Program-made: the position numbers and the translations under genes
Assembly: GCF_002001125.1 (NCBI RefSeq)
Contig: NZ_MUNV01000016.1
Coordinates: 1 to 64,000, forward strand
DNA from: Rhodanobacter sp. B04
GTDB lineage: Bacteria > Pseudomonadota > Gammaproteobacteria > Xanthomonadales > Rhodanobacteraceae
DNA: 64,000 nucleotides
Reading direction: 5' to 3'
Shown here: piece after piece, positions 43,801 through 51,351 of the stretch
Layout of the letters: every line of letters begins with the position of its first letter
How positions within the stretch are numbered: the stretch's first letter is position 1
Notes under the pieces: generated by a model
What the model saw: the letters and a program-made list of their open reading frames with translations, nothing else
Database searches by the model: none
What the model was told of the DNA's origin: nothing

Positions 43801-44243
43801 ACGGCGCCACGGCTGGACAACCGACTGCCGTCGTCGAACAACAGATCCACTGCTACGTAGTTGGCCGGGTCACGCAGATCGCCTTCGACACGCTGAGGAA
43901 AGATCAGGTACGACAACTGGGTGTCAGCCTGCACCGGCAAGTCGAGATCGAACAGGCGTTGTTGTTGCGGCCCGGCCGCGTCACCGCGGTAATGCAGCGA
44001 GTGCAGCCCGCTGAAACCGACTCCGGGCTTGGCCGTGAGCGCACTGGACTGATCGGGACCACCTGCGACCCGCGCCATGAAGCTTGCCTGCGCCGCAGCC
44101 GGCCTGGGCGCGGGCTGGCCTGCCTCGAAGGAGGTCTGGAAATTGCCGTCATGCGCGTGTGTGGGCATGGGCATCCAGCCGAGACTTGCGGCTGCAGCCA
44201 GCCAGGCGCAGCCACCCTTGCGATGCGACGCGGATGCCTTCAT
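40875..44243 (-). CDS. GH92 family alpha-mannosidase with C-terminal carbohydrate-binding domain
   Basis: A 1122-residue secreted enzyme with a signal peptide near residues 10-30 (AWLAAAASLGWMPMPTHAH). Residues about 30-195 are an N-terminal beta domain (FQTSFEAGQPAP). The GH92 two-domain catalytic core follows (VETRRGTNSNDRFSRGNNFP, FVNNGFWDTYRTAWPAYVLL, GHSNQPSHHIIYMYD, GDEDNGEMSGWYLFSAAGFY). The HSNQPSHH and GDEDNGEMS blocks hold the acid and base residues of this calcium-dependent exo-mannosidase family. A discoidin-like domain occupies about residues 990-1122. It lies downstream of a PNGase A gene and should trim alpha-mannose from released N-glycans. Its TAG stop is part of a REP element. 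Confidence 0.92.
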   Translation of the reverse strand: MKASASHRKGGCAWLAAAASLGWMPMPTHAHDGNFQTSFEAGQPAPRPAAAQASFMARVAGGPDQSSALTAKPGVGFSGLHSLHYRGDAAGPQQQRLFDLDLPVQADTQLSYLIFPQRVEGDLRDPANYVAVDLLFDDGSRLSSRGAVDQHRIGAAARAQGEGHVLYPDQWNLVSIDVGGVAAGRTIKRIVLSHDGPAATFEGYLDDLRIGPAVADTRQRPSDFVETRRGTNSNDRFSRGNNFPATAVPHGFNFWAPVTDAGSNWIYQYQQRNGADNRPRLEAFALSHEPSPWMGDRQTFQLMPAAMANGAPSANRTARALSFSHANETAHAYTYRVAFDNGIVTELAPTDHAAMFRFTFKGDRSQLIFDNRDDHGGITLDPSGRSFSGWSDVKSRLSTGATRLFFYGVVDQPVSESGRLTGEGRDHVGAWFGFDTRTHKVVNLRIATSLIGLEQAKHNLALEIAPGDSFDDVRERAQRQWDAQLGIVSVQGASRDELTTLYSNLYRLFLYPNEAYENTGTAAQPHYRYASPFSAPTGADTPTQSGARIVDGKVFVNNGFWDTYRTAWPAYVLLTPTQAGEMIDGFVQQYRDGGWIARWSSPGYADLMVGTSADVAFSDAWLKGVRNFDVHSFYQSALKDATVLSPLAGTGRKGLQRSIFNGYTDTAVDEGLSWSMDGYINDFAIGNLATALAQQPAVDDPYAAHYADDAAYFHNRALGYVNLFDPAVGFFVGRDAAGHWRYDAKDFDPIRWGGDYTETDAWNMAFHAPQDGTGLAALYGGRKELAAKLDAFFATPGNFHVGSYGEPIHEMLEARAVRMGQYGHSNQPSHHIIYMYDLAGQPWKAQDKVRDVLSRLYVGSEIGQGYLGDEDNGEMSGWYLFSAAGFYPLRMGTPEYVIGAPHFPHMDIRLENGKHIVINAPAVDDSNRYVQSLRVNGQPWSRLTLPHALLAQGATLDFTMGPQPSAWGSDEAALPPSLTTHGKPQPLRDLTDDGRADVSSSPVIPQLAALSDNDSSTEATLPAVATTISWHFAQPCEVAMLTLTSGASAAAPSDWQLQASSDGRHWHTLGTRRHERFAWAQQTRAFAVHAPGNYAYYRLRLEPSPDGTKQALAEIELLGATP

Positions 44244-44343
44244 GCCCCGTTCCTCACTGGATTCGCCGATGCACGCGCAACCACGGCACCCTCGACGGCA
44301 GATGGCCATGGTCACCTGCCGCCATGATGCGGAAGACGTGTGA

Positions 44344-44373
44344 TTTGAAACGATCCAAATTGATCGTGTCAAA
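44344..44373. promoter_or_regulatory. 30-base palindromic operator upstream of the GH92 gene
   Basis: ACGATC and GATCGT flank a 6-base centre and are extended by TTTGA and TCAAA, each after one mismatch. This is the size and symmetry of a LacI-family operator, about 100 bases before the GH92 start. No LacI gene lies in the window. Confidence 0.65.
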
Positions 44374-44400
44374 CCGTGCTGCCGATGCAACGAAGGATGC

Positions 44401-44430
44401 GGCGGTCGTCGCCCATGGGCGACGACCGCC
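44401..44430. terminator. perfect 30-base palindrome after the PNGase gene
   Basis: GGCGGTCGTCGCCCA is followed directly by its exact complement, five bases beyond the PNGase stop on the minus strand. It has no T-run, so it may act as a transcript-end stabiliser or attenuator between PNGase and GH92. Confidence 0.6.
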
Positions 44431-44435
44431 ATGGC

Positions 44436-46208
44436 TTACCAGACCGGGACGATGTCGCCGTTGTCGGGCGAGCCATCCGGATGGCTGAACCAGTACACGT
44501 GGTTGCGATGGTCCGGGCAACCGTTGCCGCTGTCGTAGCTGGAAACCACGCCATTGAGCGTACCTACGTCAGCGCGGTAGCAGCCACCAAGCGAGTCGTG
44601 GAACGCGAATGCCTGCGTGCTGTGCTGCCCATTGTGCGCCGTCAGGTTGCCGCTGGCGTCGAAGTCGAGCGTGTCGGCGCTGTCCACCGTGTTGCCCACT
44701 TTTGCCGAATACACGGAAATGCCGAACAGCTGATGTGCGCTGTGCTGCCGGTAGTCCTGGTGCGCGATGGTGGCCAGGGTAAAGCTGCCATCCGCAGCTA
44801 TCTGCTCGTTGATGTCCAGGTGCAGCGGGTAGCTCAGCTTCTCACGGTACTCGCCGACGACGGTATGACCGATTCGGCTGCGACTGACGCCATCCACCGA
44901 TGTGAGCTGGTCGGTGACCTGACGGTAGGTGGTGGCGTTGATGGTGAAGCCCTGGGTATCGGCAAAGCCCACGGTCTGGTCCACCGTGGTCTGCACGCGG
45001 CCGCGCGAGGTGTCGGCATAACCCTCGATCACGAAATGCCGGCTCAGGTTGGTGGTGATGTTGCCCGTGACATTTCCGGAAGCATCCTGCTGCAGCGTGT
45101 CGCCGATGGTCGGCGTGGGCGGCTGGTCGGCCAGGGTATTGCGTACGAGCTGGCCGCCGACCTGCTGCGCATGCGGGTCGAGATACACCAGCAGGCTGGC
45201 GGTGGCCGAAAAGTAGTTGTCGGCGCCTGCCACACACAACGCGACCGTGTGCGGCGAGCCATTGCTGAGCACGCCGGCGAACGGCGTGAGATCGACCCGG
45301 TACGGCATGAAGTTCAAGGTCTGCACGCCGGTGGTGGGCCGCCACAGGTAGGGATCGATGCCACCGGTGTAGATCCACGGGTAGACCGGCGCCACGCCGG
45401 CCGGCTGGCCGTCGATGCTGACTTCGGCCTCGCGGAAGTTGCCGCCGCCGCATTCCTGCACTTCGGCGGCGTACTGATCCGGCACGCAGGTGTACCAGAA
45501 CTCGTCGGCGTTCTGGCTCTGCACGAACACGTCGAGATAGGCGCGCTCGACATTGCGTGGCAGGCTCAGTGTCTTCGCCAGCTGGCTGGTGGAGCTGTCG
45601 AGCTCGGTGGTATTTCCAACCGGATCGCCGCCCAGCGGATACACCGCATCGGGCACCTGTGCCGCCGGTGCCTGGATCGAGGCCGGGTAGAACAGCAGCC
45701 GTGCGCTACCGTGGATCACGCCGGTATAGGTGCTGTTGACGACATTGCCGATGATGGCCTGACCGTTGCCGGCACTCGACAGCAACCTGCTGTAGTCGGT
45801 GAGATCGCGCTCCACATGCCAGCTTGGCGCCACGCTCGAGGAGGGCTCCTCGGTGGTGCCGAAATAGATATTCACGCCGCCCAGCCACAGCGTGGCGGTG
45901 CGATCGAACTGGCGCCCGGCGGTCACCGAGAAATCCGCCTCCAGCACCACCTTGGACCAATGCTGGCCGCATCCGGCAGGTGGCGTGTAGCTGTAGGGGC
46001 GCGTGTTGAAATCGGTGAATGTATCGTCCTGGAACAGCTGCACCACGCAGGGCGGGCCGGACGGGCGTGGCACGCCGGGATCGGCCACGGTGACGTTGCT
46101 CGAGCCGGTCGGACCGCTGCTGGCCGATGCGGCAAATGCACTGCAGGCAAACGTGAGAGACAACCCGGCCAGGGCCAGGCAACGACCAACGAACCGATTC
46201 GGCAACAT
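44436..46208 (-). CDS. peptide-N4-(N-acetyl-beta-glucosaminyl)asparagine amidase A
   Basis: A 590-residue secreted protein of the PNGase A family (PF12222), which cuts N-glycans from glycoproteins or glycopeptides. The signal peptide is CLALAGLSLTFACSAFAASA. Family blocks are PPCVVQLFQDDTFTDFN, LWLGGVNIYFGTTEEPS, SWHVERDLTDYSRLL, DEFWYTCVPDQYA and WRPTTGVQTLNFMPYRVDLT. Several cysteines are consistent with a secreted fold. The start at 46208 has AGGGG upstream; earlier residues in the frame are not signal-like. It is followed by a GH92 alpha-mannosidase on the same strand with an operator between, forming an N-glycan degradation module. Confidence 0.9.
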   Translation of the reverse strand: MLPNRFVGRCLALAGLSLTFACSAFAASASSGPTGSSNVTVADPGVPRPSGPPCVVQLFQDDTFTDFNTRPYSYTPPAGCGQHWSKVVLEADFSVTAGRQFDRTATLWLGGVNIYFGTTEEPSSSVAPSWHVERDLTDYSRLLSSAGNGQAIIGNVVNSTYTGVIHGSARLLFYPASIQAPAAQVPDAVYPLGGDPVGNTTELDSSTSQLAKTLSLPRNVERAYLDVFVQSQNADEFWYTCVPDQYAAEVQECGGGNFREAEVSIDGQPAGVAPVYPWIYTGGIDPYLWRPTTGVQTLNFMPYRVDLTPFAGVLSNGSPHTVALCVAGADNYFSATASLLVYLDPHAQQVGGQLVRNTLADQPPTPTIGDTLQQDASGNVTGNITTNLSRHFVIEGYADTSRGRVQTTVDQTVGFADTQGFTINATTYRQVTDQLTSVDGVSRSRIGHTVVGEYREKLSYPLHLDINEQIAADGSFTLATIAHQDYRQHSAHQLFGISVYSAKVGNTVDSADTLDFDASGNLTAHNGQHSTQAFAFHDSLGGCYRADVGTLNGVVSSYDSGNGCPDHRNHVYWFSHPDGSPDNGDIVPVW

Positions 46209-46336
46209 GCACAAACCCCTGCGTGATGATGCCCCCTGTACGCCTACGCTAGCACGCAAAGGTCACCCGAAAACCAGAACCCGGCCACGCAAGAATGTGC
46301 GACGAAGTACCGCGATGACCGGCACAACCGGCCAGC

Positions 46337-47341
46337 TCAGCTGCCCGTCACCGCGTTGAAGCGTGCGGCGATGTAGTCGTCGGTGAAGCTGGTCATGCCG
46401 TATCCGCGGATGAAGCCGCAGTGGCCGCCGAAGTCGGCGATGTCGAGCTCCACGTTCGGCGGCAGCTGGAGTTTCTCGAAAGCGTCGACCGGGATCACCG
46501 GATCGTCGCGTGCGGTGAGGATGGTCGCAGGTATCTGCATCGCCAGCAGCGCATCGCCGGCCACCGAATAGCCGTCCAGATACTGTTGCAGCGACGGGAA
46601 GTCGGTATGCCGCAGCACCATCGCCTCGGTCAGGCCACGCAGGTTCTGCTTCAGCTCGGCCATCTCGAAATACTGGTGCTGCGGAAAGGCCTTCTGCTTG
46701 GCCTGCAGCGAGTGGCGCCACTTGCGCATGAAGTAGGCCTGGTAGAACCACGGCGCGGATTCCTCCAGCGAGAACAGGCCCTCGCCCGGATCGATGATCG
46801 GGCACACCGCCAGCACGTAGCTCAACGGAATGCCGACGCGCGAGGTCTGCAGCGCGGCACGCAGCGCGAAGTTGCCGCCCAGCGAGAACCCGGCCAGCGC
46901 CATCGGGCGCGCCGGCCAGCGCTGTGCGATGTCGCCCAGCGCATGCACCACCTCGTCGATGCGGCAGGAATGGAACAACGCCTCGTTGAGGCCGTGGCTG
47001 TCGCCGTGATCGCGGAAGTTCAGCCGGAAAACGTCCCAGCCGTCGGCGAGCAGGCGGCTGCCGGTCTGCAGCACATAGGTGGAGTCGACACTGCCTTCCC
47101 AGCCGTGGAACAGCACGGCGAGCCCGCGCGGCTGCGGCCGGATTTTCTGTGCGGTATGCGCGCCGGTAAGGCGCACGCCACCGCCACCGTCGACCACCAC
47201 CGCCTCGGCACCCTGCAGCACGGCCTGTGCCGCGCTCGGCAGCAGCATGCGACGCACGCCACTGGAGGACAGCATGGTCTGGATGTGACCGCTGCGCAGC
47301 GGCCAGGGCGGCCGGAAGTCCTTTCCGCGCGGCAGGCTCAT
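46337..47341 (-). CDS. YheT-family alpha/beta hydrolase
   Basis: A 334-residue protein of the YheT/ABHD1-3 family. It begins FRPPWPLRSGHIQTMLSS, has VLFHGWEGSVDSTYVLQTGS (oxyanion region), the nucleophile elbow AGFSLGGNF, and FGGHCGFIRG with the catalytic His. The catalytic Asp is in ARDDPVIPVD. Members act on esters or lipids, but the bacterial substrate is not established. Its start overlaps the stop of an acyltransferase gene (ATGA), suggesting a joint lipid role. The 128 bases after it hold no gene. Confidence 0.9.
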   Translation of the reverse strand: MSLPRGKDFRPPWPLRSGHIQTMLSSSGVRRMLLPSAAQAVLQGAEAVVVDGGGGVRLTGAHTAQKIRPQPRGLAVLFHGWEGSVDSTYVLQTGSRLLADGWDVFRLNFRDHGDSHGLNEALFHSCRIDEVVHALGDIAQRWPARPMALAGFSLGGNFALRAALQTSRVGIPLSYVLAVCPIIDPGEGLFSLEESAPWFYQAYFMRKWRHSLQAKQKAFPQHQYFEMAELKQNLRGLTEAMVLRHTDFPSLQQYLDGYSVAGDALLAMQIPATILTARDDPVIPVDAFEKLQLPPNVELDIADFGGHCGFIRGYGMTSFTDDYIAARFNAVTGS

Positions 47342-48153
47342 GCGTGGTCCTTGTTCGCCATGGCGTCCTGCAGCGCGGCGTCGATGCGTTCGCGCGCCTG
47401 CTCGGCCATGCGACGCCGCGCATCCGGGCTGGCCGGCACCGGCGTGAGGAAATGCACTTCGGCATCCATCGGCGCCTCGCCGAGCAGGCGCACGATGTTG
47501 CCCATGAAGCTCTCGTCTTCGCGGAAACCGGCGTCGATGATGCGCCGGCCACCGCGCGCGAAACGCAGCGCCACCGGCTGCACCGGTACCTCGGCATCCA
47601 GCGCGGCCTGGAAGATGCGCGCATGGAACACCTTGAGCACGCCGTTGTAGCCGGTGCCGCCTTCCGGGAACACCGCCACCGATCGGCCGTCGCGCAGCCG
47701 CTCGACCATCACCTGCATCACCGTGGACAGCGAGTGGTTGCTGCCGCGACGATGGAAGATGGTGCCGCCGTTGGCAGCCAGCCAGCCGACCAGCGGCCAG
47801 CTGGCGATCTCGGCCTTGGCCACGAAGCAGGCGGCGCGCTGGCTGTGCAGCATCTCGATGTCGATCCACGAGGTGTGGTTGGCCACAAACAGCACCGGGT
47901 CGGCCAATGGCTGGCCGACCCGTACCGAGCGCAGGCCGAAGATGCGCAGCAGCTTGGTCGACCACCAGCGAATCATCCGGTGCGCGAATGGCTCCTTGCC
48001 GTCCTTCATCACGACGTGCTGGTTCCAGCTGAGGATCAGCGAACACAGCAGGATGCCGAGCACGATGTGCAGCAGCAACAGCGGCACCCGCCACAGATAA
48101 CGCAGCGGACGCCACAGGTCTCGATCGGGGACGGAAACAGTATCGGTGCTCAT
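47338..48153 (-). CDS. 1-acyl-sn-glycerol-3-phosphate acyltransferase-like (PlsC family)
   Basis: A 271-residue membrane-associated acyltransferase. One N-terminal hydrophobic helix (LLLLHIVLGILLCSLILSW) is followed by the four acyltransferase motifs: ANHTSWIDIEM (HX4D), GTIFHRRGSNHS, FPEGGTGYNG and VPVQPVALRF. The HX4D motif is complete, so it should be active in phospholipid or lysophospholipid acylation. It is coupled by ATGA to the YheT hydrolase. The 187 bases upstream, up to the lrp gene end, hold nothing recognised apart from its promoter. Confidence 0.9.
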   Translation of the reverse strand: MSTDTVSVPDRDLWRPLRYLWRVPLLLLHIVLGILLCSLILSWNQHVVMKDGKEPFAHRMIRWWSTKLLRIFGLRSVRVGQPLADPVLFVANHTSWIDIEMLHSQRAACFVAKAEIASWPLVGWLAANGGTIFHRRGSNHSLSTVMQVMVERLRDGRSVAVFPEGGTGYNGVLKVFHARIFQAALDAEVPVQPVALRFARGGRRIIDAGFREDESFMGNIVRLLGEAPMDAEVHFLTPVPASPDARRRMAEQARERIDAALQDAMANKDHA

Positions 48154-48340
48154 CAGTCCAGTAAGTTTAGCGTTAGTCGGGCTCCAGTTCGGCAGTACGC
48201 CAGCGCATTGATGGATTGCGCGTGCGCAGCGAACGTTTCAAACCTTGCGGCTGCCCTCGCCCGTGCTGGCCGGCATACGCGTCGGGGCACCTCGACGGCC
48301 TTGCGCATTCGGCGCCGGACCGTCGACGGCCCGACTGGGT

Positions 48341-48817
48341 TCAGCGCTCCAACTGGCCCAGCGGCAGCGACGGCGAACGCTTCACCGTGCGCAGCACGAA
48401 GCTGGAATTGACGTCTGCCACACCGGCGGCGTTTAGCAGATGATCGAGCAGGAAGCGCGAGAAATCCTGCAGGTCGGCCACGTACACGTGCAGCAGATAA
48501 TCCATGTCGCCGGTCAGCGCATGGCAGGCCACCACCTCGTCCCAGCCATTGACGCGCTCGACGAAATGTTCGATCGCCTCGGCTTCGTGCTTGGTCAGCT
48601 GTACCCGCACAAAAGCCTGCAGGCCCAGGCCGACCGCCTGCGGATCGACCTGCGCGGCATAGCCGGTGATGATGCCATCCGCTTCCAGCCGTTGCAGCCG
48701 GCGCAGGCAGGCCGATGCGGACAGGCTGACCCGCTCGGCCAGTTCGGCGTTGGTGATGCGGCCCTCGCCCTGCAACACGGCGAGCAGGCGCAGGTCGATG
48801 CGATCAAGTGCAGTCAT
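48341..48817 (-). CDS. Lrp/AsnC-family regulator, divergent from phhA
   Basis: A 158-residue regulator with an N-terminal helix-turn-helix (MTALDRIDLRLLAVLQ, NAELAERVSLSASACLRRLQ) and a C-terminal RAM/ligand domain (CHALTGDMDYLLHVYVADLQ). The start at 48817 gives the standard N-terminus. It is divergent from the phenylalanine hydroxylase gene; Lrp-type regulators of phhA are known in related bacteria. The shared 141-base spacer has TGCAA/TTGCGCAA repeats that fit its operator. The likely effector is an aromatic amino acid, which is inference. Confidence 0.92.
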   Translation of the reverse strand: MTALDRIDLRLLAVLQGEGRITNAELAERVSLSASACLRRLQRLEADGIITGYAAQVDPQAVGLGLQAFVRVQLTKHEAEAIEHFVERVNGWDEVVACHALTGDMDYLLHVYVADLQDFSRFLLDHLLNAAGVADVNSSFVLRTVKRSPSLPLGQLER

Positions 48818-48865
48818 ATGCAACAAACTTACATTTATGCAAGTTATTGCGCAATTACCATGCAA
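48818..48865. promoter_or_regulatory. candidate Lrp-type operator array between lrp and phhA
   Basis: The motif ATGCAA occurs at 48818, 48837 and 48860, with the palindrome ATTGCGCAAT at 48846-48855. Lrp octamers bind several degenerate sites at roughly two-turn spacing, as here. The stretch is AT-rich for this genome. Confidence 0.55.
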
Positions 48866-48958
48866 TTCCTGCGCTGGGAACGGCAATAAAACAAGCTTCG
48901 TTCGCCTGTTCCCCCGTATGCTGTCGCCTGGAACATGCCTTTCACACCGGAGCCCACC

Positions 48959-49852
48959 ATGGAAAACACCACGCCGCGCAAGGTCGAACACCAGCAGACC
49001 GATCGCGGTTACGTGCCGGTGTACGCCACCGGCGTGGTCGAGCAGCCATGGGACAGCTACAGCCAGACCGATCACGAAGTGTGGGACACCTTGTTCAAGC
49101 GCCAGCGCGAAATGCTGCCCGGCCGCGCGTGCAAGGAGTTCATGGCCGGTGTCGAGCGCTTCGGCCTCGGCGACGGCGGCATCCCGAAATTTGCCGAGCT
49201 CAACAAGGTGCTCGGCGCCGCCACCGGCTGGGAAGTGGTTGCGGTGGAAGGCCTGCTGCCGGACGAGGTGTTCTTCGACCACCTGGCCAATCGCCGCTTC
49301 CCGGTCAGCTGGTGGATCCGCAAACCCGACCAGCTCGACTACCTCAGCGAGCCGGACCTGTTCCACGACCTGTTCGGCCACGTGCCGCTGCTGCTGAACC
49401 CGGTGTTCGCCGACTACATGCAGGCCTATGGCCGCGGCGGCATGAAGGCCTTCGCGATCGGCCCCGAGGCACTGATGAACCTCACGCGGCTGTACTGGTA
49501 CACGGTGGAATTCGGCCTGATCAACACCGACGAAGGCATGCGCATCTATGGCGCCGGCATCGTCAGCTCCAAGGGCGAGTCGATCTACTCGCTGGATTCG
49601 CCGTCACCGAACCGCATCGGCTTCGGCCTCGAGCGCGTGATGAGCACGCGCTACCGCATCGACACCTACCAGCAGACCTACTTCGTGATCGACAGCTTCG
49701 AGCAGTTGTTCGAGGCGACGCATCCGGACTTCACGCCGATCTACGCCAAGCTGCGCGAGCTGCCTGCACATGCCGCCGGTGATCTGCTCGATGACGAGTG
49801 CGTGTTCACGCGTGGCAATCGCGAGGGTTGGGCGACCAACGCGGATACCTGA
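48959..49852 (+). CDS. phhA: phenylalanine-4-hydroxylase
   Basis: A 297-residue non-heme iron, pterin-dependent monooxygenase that turns phenylalanine into tyrosine. The iron ligands are His136 and His141 in FHDLFGH and Glu184 in YWYTVEFGL; PVSWWIRKPDQLDYLSEPDL is the pterin region. The catalytic domain stands alone without an ACT regulatory domain, as normal for bacteria. The start at 48959 has GGAG eight bases upstream; an ATG 24 bases earlier is less likely. A strong terminator follows. It is divergent from an Lrp-type regulator that probably controls it. Confidence 0.96.
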   Translation: MENTTPRKVEHQQTDRGYVPVYATGVVEQPWDSYSQTDHEVWDTLFKRQREMLPGRACKEFMAGVERFGLGDGGIPKFAELNKVLGAATGWEVVAVEGLLPDEVFFDHLANRRFPVSWWIRKPDQLDYLSEPDLFHDLFGHVPLLLNPVFADYMQAYGRGGMKAFAIGPEALMNLTRLYWYTVEFGLINTDEGMRIYGAGIVSSKGESIYSLDSPSPNRIGFGLERVMSTRYRIDTYQQTYFVIDSFEQLFEATHPDFTPIYAKLRELPAHAAGDLLDDECVFTRGNREGWATNADT

Positions 49853-49880
49853 GCGTCCATTTCAAACCGTGGAGCATGGA

Positions 49881-49904
49881 GGCCGGCCACGCGCCGGCCC
49901 TTTT
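49881..49904 (+). terminator. rho-independent terminator of phhA
   Basis: GGCCGGC and GCCGGCC pair around a 5-base loop and are followed by CTTTT, 29 bases after the phhA stop. Confidence 0.85.
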
Positions 49905-50090
49905 GCATGCAAGGCGGTGTTTATCCGCGAACTGTGATTGTCCGTGTCGATGGCGGATTGCGCATATCCGGTGTCCGCCTTCGGCGGCGGTCTCCACCGG
50001 TCGGCGATCTCAGATGCGTGCCACCAGGCGACCGGATGAAATTGCAGTCAACAGCAGACATGTCCGGATCAGGACAATCACGATCGCCGC

Positions 50091-51341
50091 TCACTCTGTG
50101 CGAATCGCGACCACGGGCGGCACCTTGGCGGCATATCGTGCCGGTCCCCATACGGCCAGTTGACCGAGCAGCCACAACAGCAGCGCGCCCCACAGTGGCA
50201 CGTACAGCGGCATGCGTGGCAATTCATAGACATCCATCAGGCCGAGATTCGCAAAGAACGCAAGCAACGCGCCGAGTACGATGCCGCCGCTGACGATCAG
50301 GAAATTCTCGGCGTGGAAGTAGCCAAGGATGTCGCCTGTCGTCGCGCCGAGCGAACGACGGATGCCGATCTGCTTGCGTCGCTGGCTGACCCAGAAACTG
50401 CTCAAGCCCACGATTCCGCCTGCGGTAGCCAGCAGCAGCAATCCGCTGAGGATGCTCATCAGCAACGCCACGCTACGATCGGCTGCATAAGCGCGCTCAC
50501 GCTCCTGGGCCATGGTAACGACGCCTTCTTTCGGATCGATGATGCGTATGCCGCCACGTTCTTGCAGCGCCTTCAGTGTTGCAGCGATCACCGGTTTCAT
50601 GGCGGTGGAGTCGGTACGCACCAGATACACGACACCCGCTGGATCCAGATAATGCGTCGGGACCAGCATCGTATAGCCATCTATGGATCTCGATTCTTTG
50701 AGTGGCCCCTGCAGGCTGGCGAGGATGCCGATGACGGCGGCAGGCCCATCCGGCAGGTATACCGTCTTGCCCAGGGCCGAACCCCCGGGAAACAGCTTGT
50801 CGGCAAGACTGCGGGTGACGATGATGCCTGGAGGAGACATCTTGTCGTTGGAGCCGATGGCGGTGATTTCATCGGGGCGAAAATTGCGACCCGCGACCAG
50901 CGATAGGCCCAGCGTATCGATCGCGTGCTCGTCGGAAGCATAGAACGTGGCCAATTGCGCACGTGTCTTCTGATCCGGTTCGAGCTTCAGTCTTGTGATG
51001 ATATTGACGTTGTATCCCGCCAGCGGAAACCCCTGGCTGGAAAACGCGTCACGCACGCCCGCTACATGACGCAAGGTATCCAGGTCGGTGCGAATATTCG
51101 CATCGATCTGGGCCGCATTCTGACCCATCCTCCACCCGTTGCGGATAACGAAGATGTGGGCTTCGTCCGTTCCGGTGGGGCGAGACAGATGGACGATGCG
51201 CGTGGCCACGATAAACAGCGCATTGGATGCCACGGCAAGCGTCAGCGCCACCTGCAGGACGATGAGCAGGGTGGCCACCTTGTGTCGACCCAGTGCGCCA
51301 ACGATCGGGCGCAGCTGCATGAATGTCCTGGTGAGGGCCAT
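50091..51341 (-). CDS. ABC transporter permease, MacB/FtsX-like (second gene)
   Basis: A 416-residue membrane protein with an N-terminal helix (VATLLIVLQVALTLAVASNA), a periplasmic MacB core domain of about 230 residues, and three C-terminal helices typical of FtsX-like permeases (SVALLMSILSGLLLLATAGG, LIVSGGIVLGALLAFF). The segment SQRRKQIGIRRSLGATTGDI is the conserved cytoplasmic loop that contacts an ATPase. It follows its partner after 10 bases. No ATPase gene lies nearby, so its partner must be encoded elsewhere. Related systems export peptides or act in cell-envelope stress. Confidence 0.85.
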   Translation of the reverse strand: MALTRTFMQLRPIVGALGRHKVATLLIVLQVALTLAVASNALFIVATRIVHLSRPTGTDEAHIFVIRNGWRMGQNAAQIDANIRTDLDTLRHVAGVRDAFSSQGFPLAGYNVNIITRLKLEPDQKTRAQLATFYASDEHAIDTLGLSLVAGRNFRPDEITAIGSNDKMSPPGIIVTRSLADKLFPGGSALGKTVYLPDGPAAVIGILASLQGPLKESRSIDGYTMLVPTHYLDPAGVVYLVRTDSTAMKPVIAATLKALQERGGIRIIDPKEGVVTMAQERERAYAADRSVALLMSILSGLLLLATAGGIVGLSSFWVSQRRKQIGIRRSLGATTGDILGYFHAENFLIVSGGIVLGALLAFFANLGLMDVYELPRMPLYVPLWGALLLWLLGQLAVWGPARYAAKVPPVVAIRTE

Positions 51342-51351
51342 GAGAAGAGTC

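Noticed and set aside
41751-44327. An 858-codon open frame opposite the GH92 gene
   Set aside because: A shadow of GH92 with no recognisable motif.
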